From: Puniceicoccaceae bacterium | GTDB lineage: Bacteria; Verrucomicrobiota; Verrucomicrobiia; Opitutales; JAFGAQ01 | Length of the DNA: 64,000 bases | Direction of reading: 5' to 3' | Assembly (NCBI GenBank): GCA_028285755.1 | Contig: JANQOQ010000001.1 | Location: 1 to 64,000 of the forward strand | Part shown: positions 42,739 to 51,717 of the stretch, in pieces | Position numbering within the stretch: position 1 is the stretch's first letter | Layout: every line of letters starts with the position of its first letter | Translations under genes and position numbers: made by a program | Notes under the pieces: generated by a model | Database searches by the model: none | Told to the model about the DNA's origin: nothing | What the model saw: only the letters and a program-made list of their open reading frames with translations

Positions 42739-43923
42739 CTAAACGATGCCGATATCCACTTTCTGACCTGCGATCGATACATTCTCGGCAACCATATGCT
42801 GCTCCAGCATATCCGACACACAGCAGGAGATGTAAGGGTTTTGCAGCGCCCATAAATACGCCTTCGCGTGGAGTGATAAATCATCTCGGTCTATCGCCGC
42901 ATTCAGCTTATCCACCCGCCACTGAGGAATATCCTGCCCATTGATAATTTTGGCCACTTTCATCGCTACAATGCCCATCCCCTGCTTATGCGCCTTGAGT
43001 ATCAATCGTTCGAGCGAAGCATGATTCCCGATATTATAGGCGATCATTGCGGCATCATAGTGGCCCAGCTCAATGGCCTTCTCCAGATTACCCGCCACAT
43101 CATTGTGCATGGAGAGTGCGCTAAAACGGATTGTCCCCTTCTTTTTCAACGCTTCGATCACTTCCGGTATATTCTCATCCTCAAGCATCTCGGGCATCGC
43201 CACACCATGAGGGCAGTGCAGCACATCCAGATAGTCCGTTTGCAAAGCCGTCAGGGAACTTTCTACCAGTTCATGCATACGTGCCTTGATTTTCGACTTC
43301 CATTCCCGCAGGGAACCATACTCCCGAAAAACCACATAACGCCGATAGGTGTCATATACCTTATTGGTTTGTGCATCCCAGTAATTGAAATGATAACCGG
43401 GTTTGAGAATACCGCGATCTTCGATCATTTGTTCAGCCTTCTTCCTGACTTGCTCCTGCTTTTCGGCCGGTAACCCCTTGAGTATATCGTTGGATATTTT
43501 GAGAACAAACTCATCGTAAAAACTGATCTTCGTAGACAAAAAGAGATTATCACGATTACCACTCTCCTTTAAGTAGGCACCGATCAGTTTCTCAGCCTGC
43601 CCCTTTTCATAAGCGGGCGCAGTATCGATGTAGTTCACTCCCTTTTCAAAACCGGTCCGAAACAAATCCACAAAGCGCTCACTTTTCCACAAAGCGGTAC
43701 CGTATACAATTTCCGACACCATCATCCCGGTATTGCCAAACATACGGTAAGCCATACCGTCTCGCTTATTGCGCCATTCAGGGACAGCTGCATGAGCAGT
43801 AGCCTTTGCCTTGCTCGCTTGGGTATTCTCAGCATTGAGCAGTGCCGGCGCAGCAGCCAGCCCGATCGAAGTTGAGATCGTTTTTTTAAGAAAGTCTCTT
43901 CGATTGTCTTTGTGGTTTTGCAT
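42739..43923 (-). CDS. Exported aldo/keto reductase
   Basis: 394 residues with a twin-arginine signal (NRRDFLKKTISTSIGLAAA). The TIM-barrel catalytic set is complete: Asp and Tyr in YIDTAPAYEKG (about 97-107), Lys in LSTKISF and His in LDVLHCPHG. Aldo/keto reductases use NADPH to reduce carbonyls, but Tat export to the periplasm suggests a bound cofactor or a different role, as seen in other periplasmic members of marine polysaccharide loci. The last 60 residues add an extension with YISCCVSDMLEQH. It lies between the sulfatase gene and GH117. Confidence 0.85.
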   Translation of the reverse strand: MQNHKDNRRDFLKKTISTSIGLAAAPALLNAENTQASKAKATAHAAVPEWRNKRDGMAYRMFGNTGMMVSEIVYGTALWKSERFVDLFRTGFEKGVNYIDTAPAYEKGQAEKLIGAYLKESGNRDNLFLSTKISFYDEFVLKISNDILKGLPAEKQEQVRKKAEQMIEDRGILKPGYHFNYWDAQTNKVYDTYRRYVVFREYGSLREWKSKIKARMHELVESSLTALQTDYLDVLHCPHGVAMPEMLEDENIPEVIEALKKKGTIRFSALSMHNDVAGNLEKAIELGHYDAAMIAYNIGNHASLERLILKAHKQGMGIVAMKVAKIINGQDIPQWRVDKLNAAIDRDDLSLHAKAYLWALQNPYISCCVSDMLEQHMVAENVSIAGQKVDIGIV

Positions 43924-43949
43924 GGGTAATCCTAACTATGGGTAGGTCT

Positions 43950-45734
43950 TCAAATACGATTAATATAAATATAATAAACTCCCTGCTTTTGATCGCGATT
44001 GCGTGAATAGGCCTCAAGTCGCACTTTTTCGGCAGGCAATTTAACGGTAAACACAACCTCTTCGGCATCATCGGGGATACCCTTCACCAGGGATTGGCCC
44101 CCGATATTCAATTGAATAGAATCGGCATTGATGGCCTGATAGTCCAGTTCATCATTGGGTAAAGATACCGGTATTCCCAGATAAGGCCCGGATCTTTCCA
44201 TGGGCCATCGCCTGCAACGTATCTCATAATAGCCCGCTTGCTCTACCCGGATGTAGTGGGCCGCATTTTCACTGGGAACCCCCAGGGCTATATCCTCCAC
44301 CTTCCAAATACCGCGGAACTCACCGATTGCATGCTGGATCGTCAGGGTAACCAGATTTTGCACATCACTGCCTACGCTCGCATAAGGAAACTCCTGATAC
44401 TCCATTCGCGCCATGGCCGCAGCAATAAACACAGTATTGGCCTTAAGCATATCTTCGACGAGCTCCGGGTAGCTATTCGCGAGATTATTCAGCTGCATCC
44501 GGTCTTTATCGACATTGTATAGCTCTGTTCCATTCAGCAATCGCCAGGGGCCTCTCAGGATGCAACTCCCGGCTACCGGTTCAGGCGCTCTCCAATCCTG
44601 CCGGTGATGGATAAAAAGCGTCCTTTCCGGTAATTGCTTTGCTTCACCCAATAACAAATCGCCCAATGACAAACCATCGAAATCAGCAGAAATCTCCATA
44701 TCTAGCCCGCACAAATCAACCAGCGTTGGCAGTATATCCACATGTGAAGTGAGCTCGTTAATGTCCTTGCCGGTATCCATCTTAGCCCCGGGCCAACGAA
44801 TAAAAAACGGTACACGATGACCGCCTTCCAGAATACTCCCCTTCCTCCCGCGATAGCCATGATTCCATCCGAGTTTACCCTCAGCATCAATCCCCCGGCT
44901 CGTCCCATTATCCGACATAAAGATGACGATCGTATTCTCAGCCAGACCCGACTCCTCCAGATACCTTTCTAACCGACCGAAATTCTCATCGATATTGGTG
45001 ATCATCCCATAAAACTCCGCGTTGACTATCTCTTTGCCCACCAAAGGCTTATAGGGATCGCTGTATTGATCATCTACAATGAAGGGGCTGTGCGGAGCAT
45101 TCGTAGATAAGTATACAAAAAAAGGGTTATCCGCTTGTCTTTGCGTTTCAATATACTCAACCGCCTCATCAAACCACACATCCGTGCAGTAGCCCTCAAA
45201 TGACCGGGGAACTCCATTCACAAAATAAGTATCATCAAAGTAGTCATTGCCCCAATAGTCGGAAAGTTCCCCCACTCCGCCCGATTTATGATACACAGCC
45301 AAATCAAAACCGCGGTCCATGGGACGTGCAGGATAATTATCGCCAAGATGCCACTTACCAAACAAACCGGTTGCATAACCATTCGCCTGAAAAACTTCCG
45401 CCAGGGTGGGAGTCGTGGGCTGTAGGATGTCACGTCCCTTATAAGTGGCCCACGCTCCATTATTGATCGCATACAACCCGGTCATCAATCCCGAACGTGT
45501 GGGTGTGCACATCGGAGTTACATGAAAATCAGTGAGCCGTACACTCCCCGCATAGAAACGATCCAGATTCGGCGTTTGAATCCACGGATTGCCATGGCAA
45601 CCCAGATCCCCAATACCCTGATCATCTGTTATAACTAAAATTACATTGGGCGGATCCTCCGTAGCATTTGCATAGACACCCCCTACGTACGCAACAATAG
45701 CACTAACAACGAGGGGAATAATGATACGGGGCAT
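43950..45734 (-). CDS. Formylglycine-dependent sulfatase (S1 family)
   Basis: 594 residues with a signal peptide (1-23). The sulfatase signature CTPTRSGLMTG (Cys76-Pro78-Arg80) supplies the residue converted to formylglycine. The metal ligands appear in ITDDQGIGDLG and later FMSDNGTSRG. After the catalytic domain (to about 470) a C-terminal domain of about 110 residues (HYIRVEQAGYYEIRCRRWP) looks like a carbohydrate-binding beta sandwich. It removes sulfate ester groups from a glycan in the periplasm. It is the first gene of the sulfatase, aldo/keto reductase, GH117 operon. No formylglycine-generating enzyme is in the window. Confidence 0.92.
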   Translation of the reverse strand: MPRIIIPLVVSAIVAYVGGVYANATEDPPNVILVITDDQGIGDLGCHGNPWIQTPNLDRFYAGSVRLTDFHVTPMCTPTRSGLMTGLYAINNGAWATYKGRDILQPTTPTLAEVFQANGYATGLFGKWHLGDNYPARPMDRGFDLAVYHKSGGVGELSDYWGNDYFDDTYFVNGVPRSFEGYCTDVWFDEAVEYIETQRQADNPFFVYLSTNAPHSPFIVDDQYSDPYKPLVGKEIVNAEFYGMITNIDENFGRLERYLEESGLAENTIVIFMSDNGTSRGIDAEGKLGWNHGYRGRKGSILEGGHRVPFFIRWPGAKMDTGKDINELTSHVDILPTLVDLCGLDMEISADFDGLSLGDLLLGEAKQLPERTLFIHHRQDWRAPEPVAGSCILRGPWRLLNGTELYNVDKDRMQLNNLANSYPELVEDMLKANTVFIAAAMARMEYQEFPYASVGSDVQNLVTLTIQHAIGEFRGIWKVEDIALGVPSENAAHYIRVEQAGYYEIRCRRWPMERSGPYLGIPVSLPNDELDYQAINADSIQLNIGGQSLVKGIPDDAEEVVFTVKLPAEKVRLEAYSRNRDQKQGVYYIYINRI

Positions 45735-45747
45735 ATTTTGATAAATA

Positions 45748-45796
45748 GAATTTTATTTGTTATATAAAATTCAAATTTCTCTGTAAAGTGAATTTT
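45748..45796. promoter_or_regulatory. Triple half-site operator region upstream of the sulfatase operon
   Basis: GAATTTTAT-N7-ATAAAATTC (45748-45772) forms a perfect 9-bp inverted repeat, and its second arm also pairs with a third site as AAAATTCA-N15-TGAATTTT (45766-45796). It lies 14-62 bp before the sulfatase ATG. Confidence 0.45.
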
Positions 45797-45899
45797 GTCA
45801 CTTAATCCCAATCCAACCTAAACGGTTATCCGCCTTAGGCCAGCCCCTTCTCGGTAGCCCATATGGGGCACTCGGCAGTGAATGGGCTATGCTCAATGA

Positions 45900-46529
45900 C
45901 TATGCACTCACTTGTGGATTCATTGAGTATTTACCCATGTGTGAGCTCTCCGCCAATACATGCCCCTTCATGGCTTCGAGCGCGTCGTCGCCCGAAAACT
46001 CCCCGCTGAGCCCGAGTGTAGCTACACCCAAGGCATAGATCGTAAAATAATAACGATGCGGAATCGAGTCGTTCCACGGTGGGCAGGGGCCGTCATAAGC
46101 GCCGTAAACACCCCCCATATCCGGATCACCCGCAAACCAGCCCGTGTAGCTGTTTTGACCATTCAGGCCGACCGCACTCTGCCCGCAGGGCTTTCCCCCG
46201 GGCGTAATCCCATTGGAACCCACGCCCTCCACCAGCTCCGAAATTCCGGACGGAATATCCACAAGAACCCAGTGATAAAAAGGAACACGCGGTAAATCCG
46301 CAGGGACGGTCTTGCCCTCCTGATTGACATCTTCCCCCGAAGAAGGGACATCAATATCATGGCAGATCAACGTGTACGACTGCGTTCCTGCGGGTGCGCC
46401 TGACCACGCTATGTGTGGGCTGATATTGTCGCTCGGGGCAAAAGGGGCATCCTCTCCGGGCTTGCCAAAGGCATAACGGGCGGGAATCACTCCTTCGTGA
46501 GCCCACGAATCAATTCTAATCTTAAACAT
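45900..46529 (-). CDS. PEBP-like protein (YbhB/YbcL family)
   Basis: 209 residues, cytoplasmic (no signal). The phosphatidylethanolamine-binding fold is recognisable from DNISPHIAWSGAPAGTQSYTLICHDIDVPS (split over 35-64), FYHWVLVDIPSG (about 84-95) and YDGPCPPWNDSIPHRYYFTIYALG (about 144-167), whose Pro-Pro and His residues line the binding pocket. The length is slightly above the family average of about 160-180 because of an inserted loop. The function in bacteria is not established. It is not clearly linked to the sulfatase operon. Confidence 0.9.
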   Translation of the reverse strand: MFKIRIDSWAHEGVIPARYAFGKPGEDAPFAPSDNISPHIAWSGAPAGTQSYTLICHDIDVPSSGEDVNQEGKTVPADLPRVPFYHWVLVDIPSGISELVEGVGSNGITPGGKPCGQSAVGLNGQNSYTGWFAGDPDMGGVYGAYDGPCPPWNDSIPHRYYFTIYALGVATLGLSGEFSGDDALEAMKGHVLAESSHMGKYSMNPQVSA

Positions 46530-46548
46530 ACTAGGCTATTGGGTTGGT

Positions 46549-46620
46549 GTTTTATTCGCAAATACAGCACTAATATAGCCAAATCGCTCGATTTTGCGAC
46601 TTACCGCATACGAATAAAAC
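46549..46620. repeat. Imperfect cruciform-forming element
   Basis: A perfect 10-bp inverted repeat, GTTTTATTCG and CGAATAAAAC, encloses a 52-bp spacer that itself contains AAATCG-CT-CGATTT. It sits between the PEBP-like gene and the end of the MATE gene. No transposase and no second copy were noticed. Confidence 0.45.
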
Positions 46621-46631
46621 GGAGTGATAAA

Positions 46632-48026
46632 TTAAGCCGATTTTGTACGGCTTAAGAAGCGCCAGACTAAAATGACTGAAGCGAGCACGAGACCTACGCC
46701 GTACCCAATCCAAATACCATTGGGGCCGACATTAATGGTAACCGCTATTATATACCCCAGAGGTAATGCAAACAACCAATAGCAGATTAAGGTCACAAAA
46801 ACCGGCCAGGTATTGTCCAACATACCGCGCAGAGCTCCCAGGGCGGTTGCCTGTACTCCATCTGCAATTTGCATGACTGCAAAGACGATAAACATCGTTG
46901 ACGCAAGTGCAATGACCTGAGGATCCTGAGACAATAGGCGGGCAACGTCATCCCCCAGAATAAGCAAAATAATCGCAAACGCACTCATCCAAACGATAAC
47001 CGTTATAAATCCCGCCAAGCCAATCCTGCGCAGGCGGTTCTCTGCACCTTCCCCAATTGCCTGCCCCACGCGAATGCTGACAGCTATAGACATCCCCAGC
47101 GGTACCATGTAAAGCACAGTACACACCGAATCCACAATCTGGTTAGCGGCCAGAGCGCCCGCACCAAAGAGCCCAAGCATCAGACCCGCCACTGAGTAGG
47201 CACCGCCTTCACCGGCATGCCCCAAAGCAAGCGGAGTCCCTTCCCGAATTTGTAAAATGATATCGCTGAGTTTTACCGATAAGGATGCACGATACGCTTT
47301 CATCTTACCGGCAAAACGCCAAAAACCAAAAGCCAGTAAAAAAGAGGCCGACTGAGAAAGGAAGCTCGCCAAGCCAGCCCCTAAAAGACCCAGCCCTTTC
47401 CAACTACCAGCTCCGTGGATCAGAAACCAATTAGCCGGAATATTGAGCAACACAGCCACAAATGAAAAGACAACACCGATCCAAGCCTGATCCGTAGCAT
47501 CATAGAGCCCCTTGATGGAGTAGAACATCGCAAAAGGTAGCAGAACCAGGCTCATCGCAATCCAGTAGGGTCGAATAATCGCGAGCACCTCAATGGGCTG
47601 GCCGAGAAACTTAAGAAGCGGCAAGGCAGCTATCATGAGCAAAACTCCCAATAAGCCTCCTATCAGGGATACTGCCAGGCCCGCCTTTACAGTCGACGAA
47701 ACCAAGTCATTATTCTTGGCTCCAAATGCTTGAGCGACTAACACCCCACAAACGGATACCAGCCCGTAAAGGGCCGAGTAGAAAATAACCATTACCGAGG
47801 TTGTAATTGAAGCCGCGGCGAGTGCGTTTGTGCCGAGTGGCGCAATCATGATGGTATCTACCAAACCGATTAATACGGACGCAGCCAAAGCTACCATAAT
47901 CGGGGTAGAGAGTGAAACTAATCGTTTTAATTCTCTGACGAGAGAACTCAGATAGCTCGCTGAAGCGGCTGAATCATCGATATCGGGATTTTGTCTGGGC
48001 ATGGCAATACTGTACGATGACAGCAT
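46632..48026 (-). CDS. MATE-family multidrug exporter
   Basis: 464 residues with 12 hydrophobic segments in two six-helix halves. Characteristic MATE elements are the N-terminal GLVDTIMIAPLGTNALAAAS (about 50-69), FGAKNNDL (about 121-128) in the first intracellular loop, and VGQAIGEGAENRLRRIG (about 311-327). Members export cationic drugs or metabolites using a sodium or proton gradient. A second ATG at 48002 is an equally likely start. No regulator is adjacent. Confidence 0.9.
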   Translation of the reverse strand: MLSSYSIAMPRQNPDIDDSAASASYLSSLVRELKRLVSLSTPIMVALAASVLIGLVDTIMIAPLGTNALAAASITTSVMVIFYSALYGLVSVCGVLVAQAFGAKNNDLVSSTVKAGLAVSLIGGLLGVLLMIAALPLLKFLGQPIEVLAIIRPYWIAMSLVLLPFAMFYSIKGLYDATDQAWIGVVFSFVAVLLNIPANWFLIHGAGSWKGLGLLGAGLASFLSQSASFLLAFGFWRFAGKMKAYRASLSVKLSDIILQIREGTPLALGHAGEGGAYSVAGLMLGLFGAGALAANQIVDSVCTVLYMVPLGMSIAVSIRVGQAIGEGAENRLRRIGLAGFITVIVWMSAFAIILLILGDDVARLLSQDPQVIALASTMFIVFAVMQIADGVQATALGALRGMLDNTWPVFVTLICYWLFALPLGYIIAVTINVGPNGIWIGYGVGLVLASVILVWRFLSRTKSA

Positions 48027-48153
48027 CTGGCCCCTACTGCCTATTTGGTGTATTTATAATCCCAGCCATGCGAGACTCTAAAAGAAATTGCCTGAAAAAA
48101 CCAATTGTCAAGACAGGCGCTGCAATCCTTTCAGCGCACTATTCTGGCACTGC

Positions 48154-49002
48154 CTACATAATAGGCGCAAAGACTTCCCGCCCGCGGCTGTGGGAGACTA
48201 TATGCGCCTCAAACCCATCCATCGTATTGGGCGACTCCTTCTGAACAGCCTGTTCCATACATACTACAGGTTTGATTCCGCGTTTTTTGAGAACTTCAAC
48301 CATATAGGGATAATCGATATCACCCGGTCCAAAGGTCTCCGTCCAGATTCCATCCTGCGACTGCCGGATATGTAGCTCAATGATACGGTCCCCGTAGAGC
48401 GTTATGATATCATATAAGGCAACATTCGAATCTCCCGCCCCCCGATAGACCCAATGGGTGTCCAGGCAGAGCTTTACATAGCGGGGGTCAGTCGCAGCAA
48501 GCATATGATGAACTTCCCGCGCCCCCTTCAGAAACTCAATATCGTGAAAATGATAGGCCAGCGAAACACCCATATCACTTAGTGCCTTGCCCAATGCTTC
48601 CAGCCCGTCGCGCTGAGTTGCCAATTGCTCGTCCGTCTTGCTGTCTTTGCTGCCCCACTGGATGGGTGACGGGTTGGTGACCACGATGTTCGTGCCCTTC
48701 AACTTTTTTGCACGCTCCACCAGTGGGAGCAGACCCTGGATCGTAGGCTCCACTTCCGCCGTTTCATGCAATTGCGAATTCACATAAACCGTCTGCATCC
48801 CAAGATCATACTTATCGGTGTATTTCGCCAGTTGGTCGACCTGCTCCAGCGAGCCCAGGCTCGGCTCAATACTATCGGCCCCACTCTGCTTGACTTCGGA
48901 TATACCACTTTCAAGTTCATCATTCCAAACACGGTCCTGCCTGCGATAGAAAGTGAACCAGGGATATGCGTTACACACCATTAAAGCATTGTTTTTTTTC
49001 AT
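48154..49002 (-). CDS. Sugar phosphate isomerase/epimerase-like TIM-barrel protein
   Basis: 282 residues, no signal peptide. The xylose-isomerase-like TIM barrel has SGADSIEPSLGSLEQVDQLA (about 41-60), MGVSLAYHFHDIEFL (about 148-162), YVKLCLDTHWVYRG (about 185-198) and IIELHIRQSQDG (about 222-233), where Glu, His and Asp residues form the metal site. Such proteins isomerise or epimerise sugars or act on inositol-type compounds; the substrate is unknown. A small hairpin (48117-48137) lies after its stop. Confidence 0.8.
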   Translation of the reverse strand: MKKNNALMVCNAYPWFTFYRRQDRVWNDELESGISEVKQSGADSIEPSLGSLEQVDQLAKYTDKYDLGMQTVYVNSQLHETAEVEPTIQGLLPLVERAKKLKGTNIVVTNPSPIQWGSKDSKTDEQLATQRDGLEALGKALSDMGVSLAYHFHDIEFLKGAREVHHMLAATDPRYVKLCLDTHWVYRGAGDSNVALYDIITLYGDRIIELHIRQSQDGIWTETFGPGDIDYPYMVEVLKKRGIKPVVCMEQAVQKESPNTMDGFEAHIVSHSRGREVFAPIM

Positions 49003-49121
49003 AGGGAATTAGGGTATTAAGGTTCCAATAGCTAAGTTAGCAACAGTGTGTATACTCATGCGAATTTGTCGACAGGCATTTTATACGTTTTCGTAATCCT
49101 AAACGTTTGATTGGAGGGAAA

Positions 49122-50075
49122 CTATTGGCTGGCCCACCTTAGCACGTGCTCCGCCGTCAACTGCTTTATTTCGGGCCATGTTAAGGAAACATCACCCCCC
49201 ACCGGATTCAAACTATGGTCTGCGTTCTTTACCTCAAAGTATGAAACCTCGACGCCCTTCTCCAGGGCGAGTGCATTCAAGAGACGACCGTTTTCCACCG
49301 GCACGACATGATCCTTATCTCCGTAAAAAAGTAATAACGGCGGTGCATCACTGGTGAAATGTCGGTCGGGACTCGTGAGGGCTCGTATTTCATCCGGGCT
49401 CAACCCACTGTAACCTTCAAACAGCAGAGGATTAATCGGCTGCCTTCGGCCCTCCCAGACACCCGTCTCCTCAAAAAAGCTGACGGCCCCAAAGTAAACG
49501 ACACTCCCAATAACCGTGTGGTCGATATCATCTCCCGATACCTCACCCGGAAGATAATCAGGCGGAGTAATCGCTGTAATGAGTGCCAGTGACCCACCCG
49601 CAGAAGATCCCCAGGTGATGAACTTATGGCGGTCTATCCCGAATCGGTCCGCATTCAATGCCAGGAATCGAAGGGCATCCTTACAATCCACATTCACCTG
49701 GTTCATGCGGATATTATTATCCCGCTTTACCAGGCGGTAATTAATACTCGCAACTGCGATTCCGGCCTCGGTAACAGCCCGGACCACATGCTTTCTGCTA
49801 TAAATGCTGTCTTTGGAGCCATTCACATAGCCACCCCCATGAAAAAAGATCAGCAGCGGTGCCTTTTCGTAAATAGTTCGTTTCGGGTAAATGATATCCA
49901 GTGACGTTCGATTCTCCTCACTATATTTGTATTCAATATTTTGCTCCCCTTTGAGTCCTAAGGCACTCAGCGCATTCGCAGCCCTTTGAGAGGCGCTGGA
50001 TTGATGGTTATCTGCATGTAGGGGCAATCCCCACCAGAAGCAGCTAAGACAAAGTAGGATGATCAGCATTTTCAT
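49122..50075 (-). CDS. Exported alpha/beta hydrolase (esterase)
   Basis: 317 residues from the ATG at 50075, which begins a signal peptide (MKMLIILLCLSCFWWGLPLHA). The carboxylesterase triad is visible: oxyanion motif FFHGGGYVNGS, nucleophile Ser in WGSSAGGSLA, Asp in LLFYGDKDHVVPV and His in NADHSLNP. The HGGG motif places it in the hormone-sensitive lipase/BD-FAE group of esterases, which deacylate small esters or sugar acyl groups. No adjacent gene tells the substrate. Confidence 0.85.
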   Translation of the reverse strand: MKMLIILLCLSCFWWGLPLHADNHQSSASQRAANALSALGLKGEQNIEYKYSEENRTSLDIIYPKRTIYEKAPLLIFFHGGGYVNGSKDSIYSRKHVVRAVTEAGIAVASINYRLVKRDNNIRMNQVNVDCKDALRFLALNADRFGIDRHKFITWGSSAGGSLALITAITPPDYLPGEVSGDDIDHTVIGSVVYFGAVSFFEETGVWEGRRQPINPLLFEGYSGLSPDEIRALTSPDRHFTSDAPPLLLFYGDKDHVVPVENGRLLNALALEKGVEVSYFEVKNADHSLNPVGGDVSLTWPEIKQLTAEHVLRWASQ

Positions 50076-50133
50076 TCTGATTACTATTAAGTGGGTGGCA
50101 AATAATATCAAAAACAAACACCCTTTTTGGCTA

Positions 50134-51597
50134 TCAGAGCGCAATGTTATTGTGCAGAAGCACAACCCCCGCCTGCCGGTCAAACTGCACCAGTGCCTTC
50201 CGGTATTCGTTTTCAGCAGCTACTTCGCGAATCTGTGCATTCACCAGGTCCGTCTGGAGCCGAATGAGGATAAACGTGGATGAGGTACCCCGCTGGAAAC
50301 GCTTTTGCTCAGCCTCCAGGCTCTTTTGGGCGAGATCACTGCTCGTGCGGGCACTTTCCAGGCGGTTCCAGCCATTCTCTACCTGAGCCGCTGCCGAATC
50401 CAGATCCAGCAGGATTGCCTGTTCGAGTTGTTTGATCGTAAGCTCGCGGCGATTGTTCTCCAGTGACGCAATGCCTATTCGGGCTTCCGCTGCACGGTTG
50501 CTGATCGAACGCGTAACATTCAACCCGATCGTATAATCAGGAAATTTATCACTATCCAGGTCATTGTAAGTCTGCCGGAAGGATCGACCAAAGCCCTCCA
50601 TACTCATGCGCGCATAAAGATTAACCGAAGTCAGCGATGCATGCCGCTCACGCGCCACCTCAATTTCTCCGATCTCCAAATTCAAAATGGCCTGTTGATA
50701 GTCGGGGCGCAATTCCAGCGCCCTTCCAAAACTGCGATTCGCACTCACTTCCGACTTCTCTACCACATTGGGGGTTTCAAAGGAAAAATCCCAATCCAGT
50801 ATCCCCACGACCTGATCCGATAATGAGCGCTTGATGCGATTCTTGGCCTGTACCAGTGCGGATTCAGCCAAATACACCCGCTCCTCACGGGCAGCGACCT
50901 CCGCCTCTGCCTGGAGTATATCCGTAGACGCGATAGAGCCGATTTCCGAGCGCCGGCGAATTTGCATGAGTAGCTGCCTCGCCAAATCGAGGCTCTCATG
51001 GGCTACCCGCAGGTTTTCCTGCGCCAAAACCCCATCGTAATACGCAAATTGTACTTCCGAGACCGTATCGATCACCGTCTGCCTGAGGCTTTGCTCCGCG
51101 ATGTTGAGCCGCTTCCCGGCAATCAGGATGCGCGCACGGTTAAAGTCCCGGCTGGAACCGCGCAGCAACGCCTGATTAACCGTCAGTGACGTTTCACCCG
51201 AACGGGGGATCGCCAGCTCGTCAAATTTGGTATTGGAGGACTGCAGGGAAACATTGGTTCCCGTATCAAATGCTTTTTCTATCGAGATGTTCTGGCTCGC
51301 TCCACTTACCGAAAAAGGGAAACTATTGGGATCACTGTTCGAATCCCGAAATTCAGATGCAGACACGCTCACCTGGCTCTCAAACGTCTCCGCCGAAACA
51401 TCCTGCTCAAGCTCCGATTGCAGAACCTCGGCCTCAACAATTCTTATGGAATAAGTGTTGGCGAGCGCCATTGGGATGATCTCATCAATACCGATTTCCG
51501 AGGGCTGATCTTCTGCAGCATCCGCAAACCCGGTGAACATCATCAAACCCAGCACAACCGCACCGGCTTTTATTCGATTTTTAAAGTACTTCTTCAT
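50134..51597 (-). CDS. TolC-family outer membrane efflux protein
   Basis: 487 residues with a signal peptide (1-27). The two OEP repeats of long coiled-coil helices and beta strands are visible, for example LARQLLMQIRRRSEIGSIAS near 205 and LEAEQKRFQRGTSSTFILIR near 430, the latter being the second copy of the conserved RxxxGxxS region. It forms the outer membrane exit duct of the export system encoded just upstream (adaptor, ATPase, permease). 120 bp containing a hairpin separate it from the permease gene. Confidence 0.92.
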   Translation of the reverse strand: MKKYFKNRIKAGAVVLGLMMFTGFADAAEDQPSEIGIDEIIPMALANTYSIRIVEAEVLQSELEQDVSAETFESQVSVSASEFRDSNSDPNSFPFSVSGASQNISIEKAFDTGTNVSLQSSNTKFDELAIPRSGETSLTVNQALLRGSSRDFNRARILIAGKRLNIAEQSLRQTVIDTVSEVQFAYYDGVLAQENLRVAHESLDLARQLLMQIRRRSEIGSIASTDILQAEAEVAAREERVYLAESALVQAKNRIKRSLSDQVVGILDWDFSFETPNVVEKSEVSANRSFGRALELRPDYQQAILNLEIGEIEVARERHASLTSVNLYARMSMEGFGRSFRQTYNDLDSDKFPDYTIGLNVTRSISNRAAEARIGIASLENNRRELTIKQLEQAILLDLDSAAAQVENGWNRLESARTSSDLAQKSLEAEQKRFQRGTSSTFILIRLQTDLVNAQIREVAAENEYRKALVQFDRQAGVVLLHNNIAL

Positions 51598-51623
51598 CGT
51601 TGACTCGGTTTACTGGGAAAATG

Positions 51624-51655
51624 AGGTCCGGAGGAGGTTGCCCCCCTCCAGACCT
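51624..51655 (-). other. Hairpin between permease and tolC-like genes
   Basis: Arms AGGTC-C-GGAGG and CCTCC-A-GACCT pair with one internal mismatch around a 10-nt loop. It is not followed by a T run on the minus strand, so it is more likely a processing or attenuation structure than a terminator. Confidence 0.4.
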
Positions 51656-51717
51656 TCCCCTTTCAGTTGCTTAGGCTATAGGAGAAATTGTTTTGTGCGT
51701 TATCGATATTCATAGCG

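Noticed and set aside
12609-46000. An integrative element inserted at tRNA-Leu
   Set aside because: No integrase gene and no repeated tRNA 3' end were recognised. The idea is kept only as a low-interest observation.
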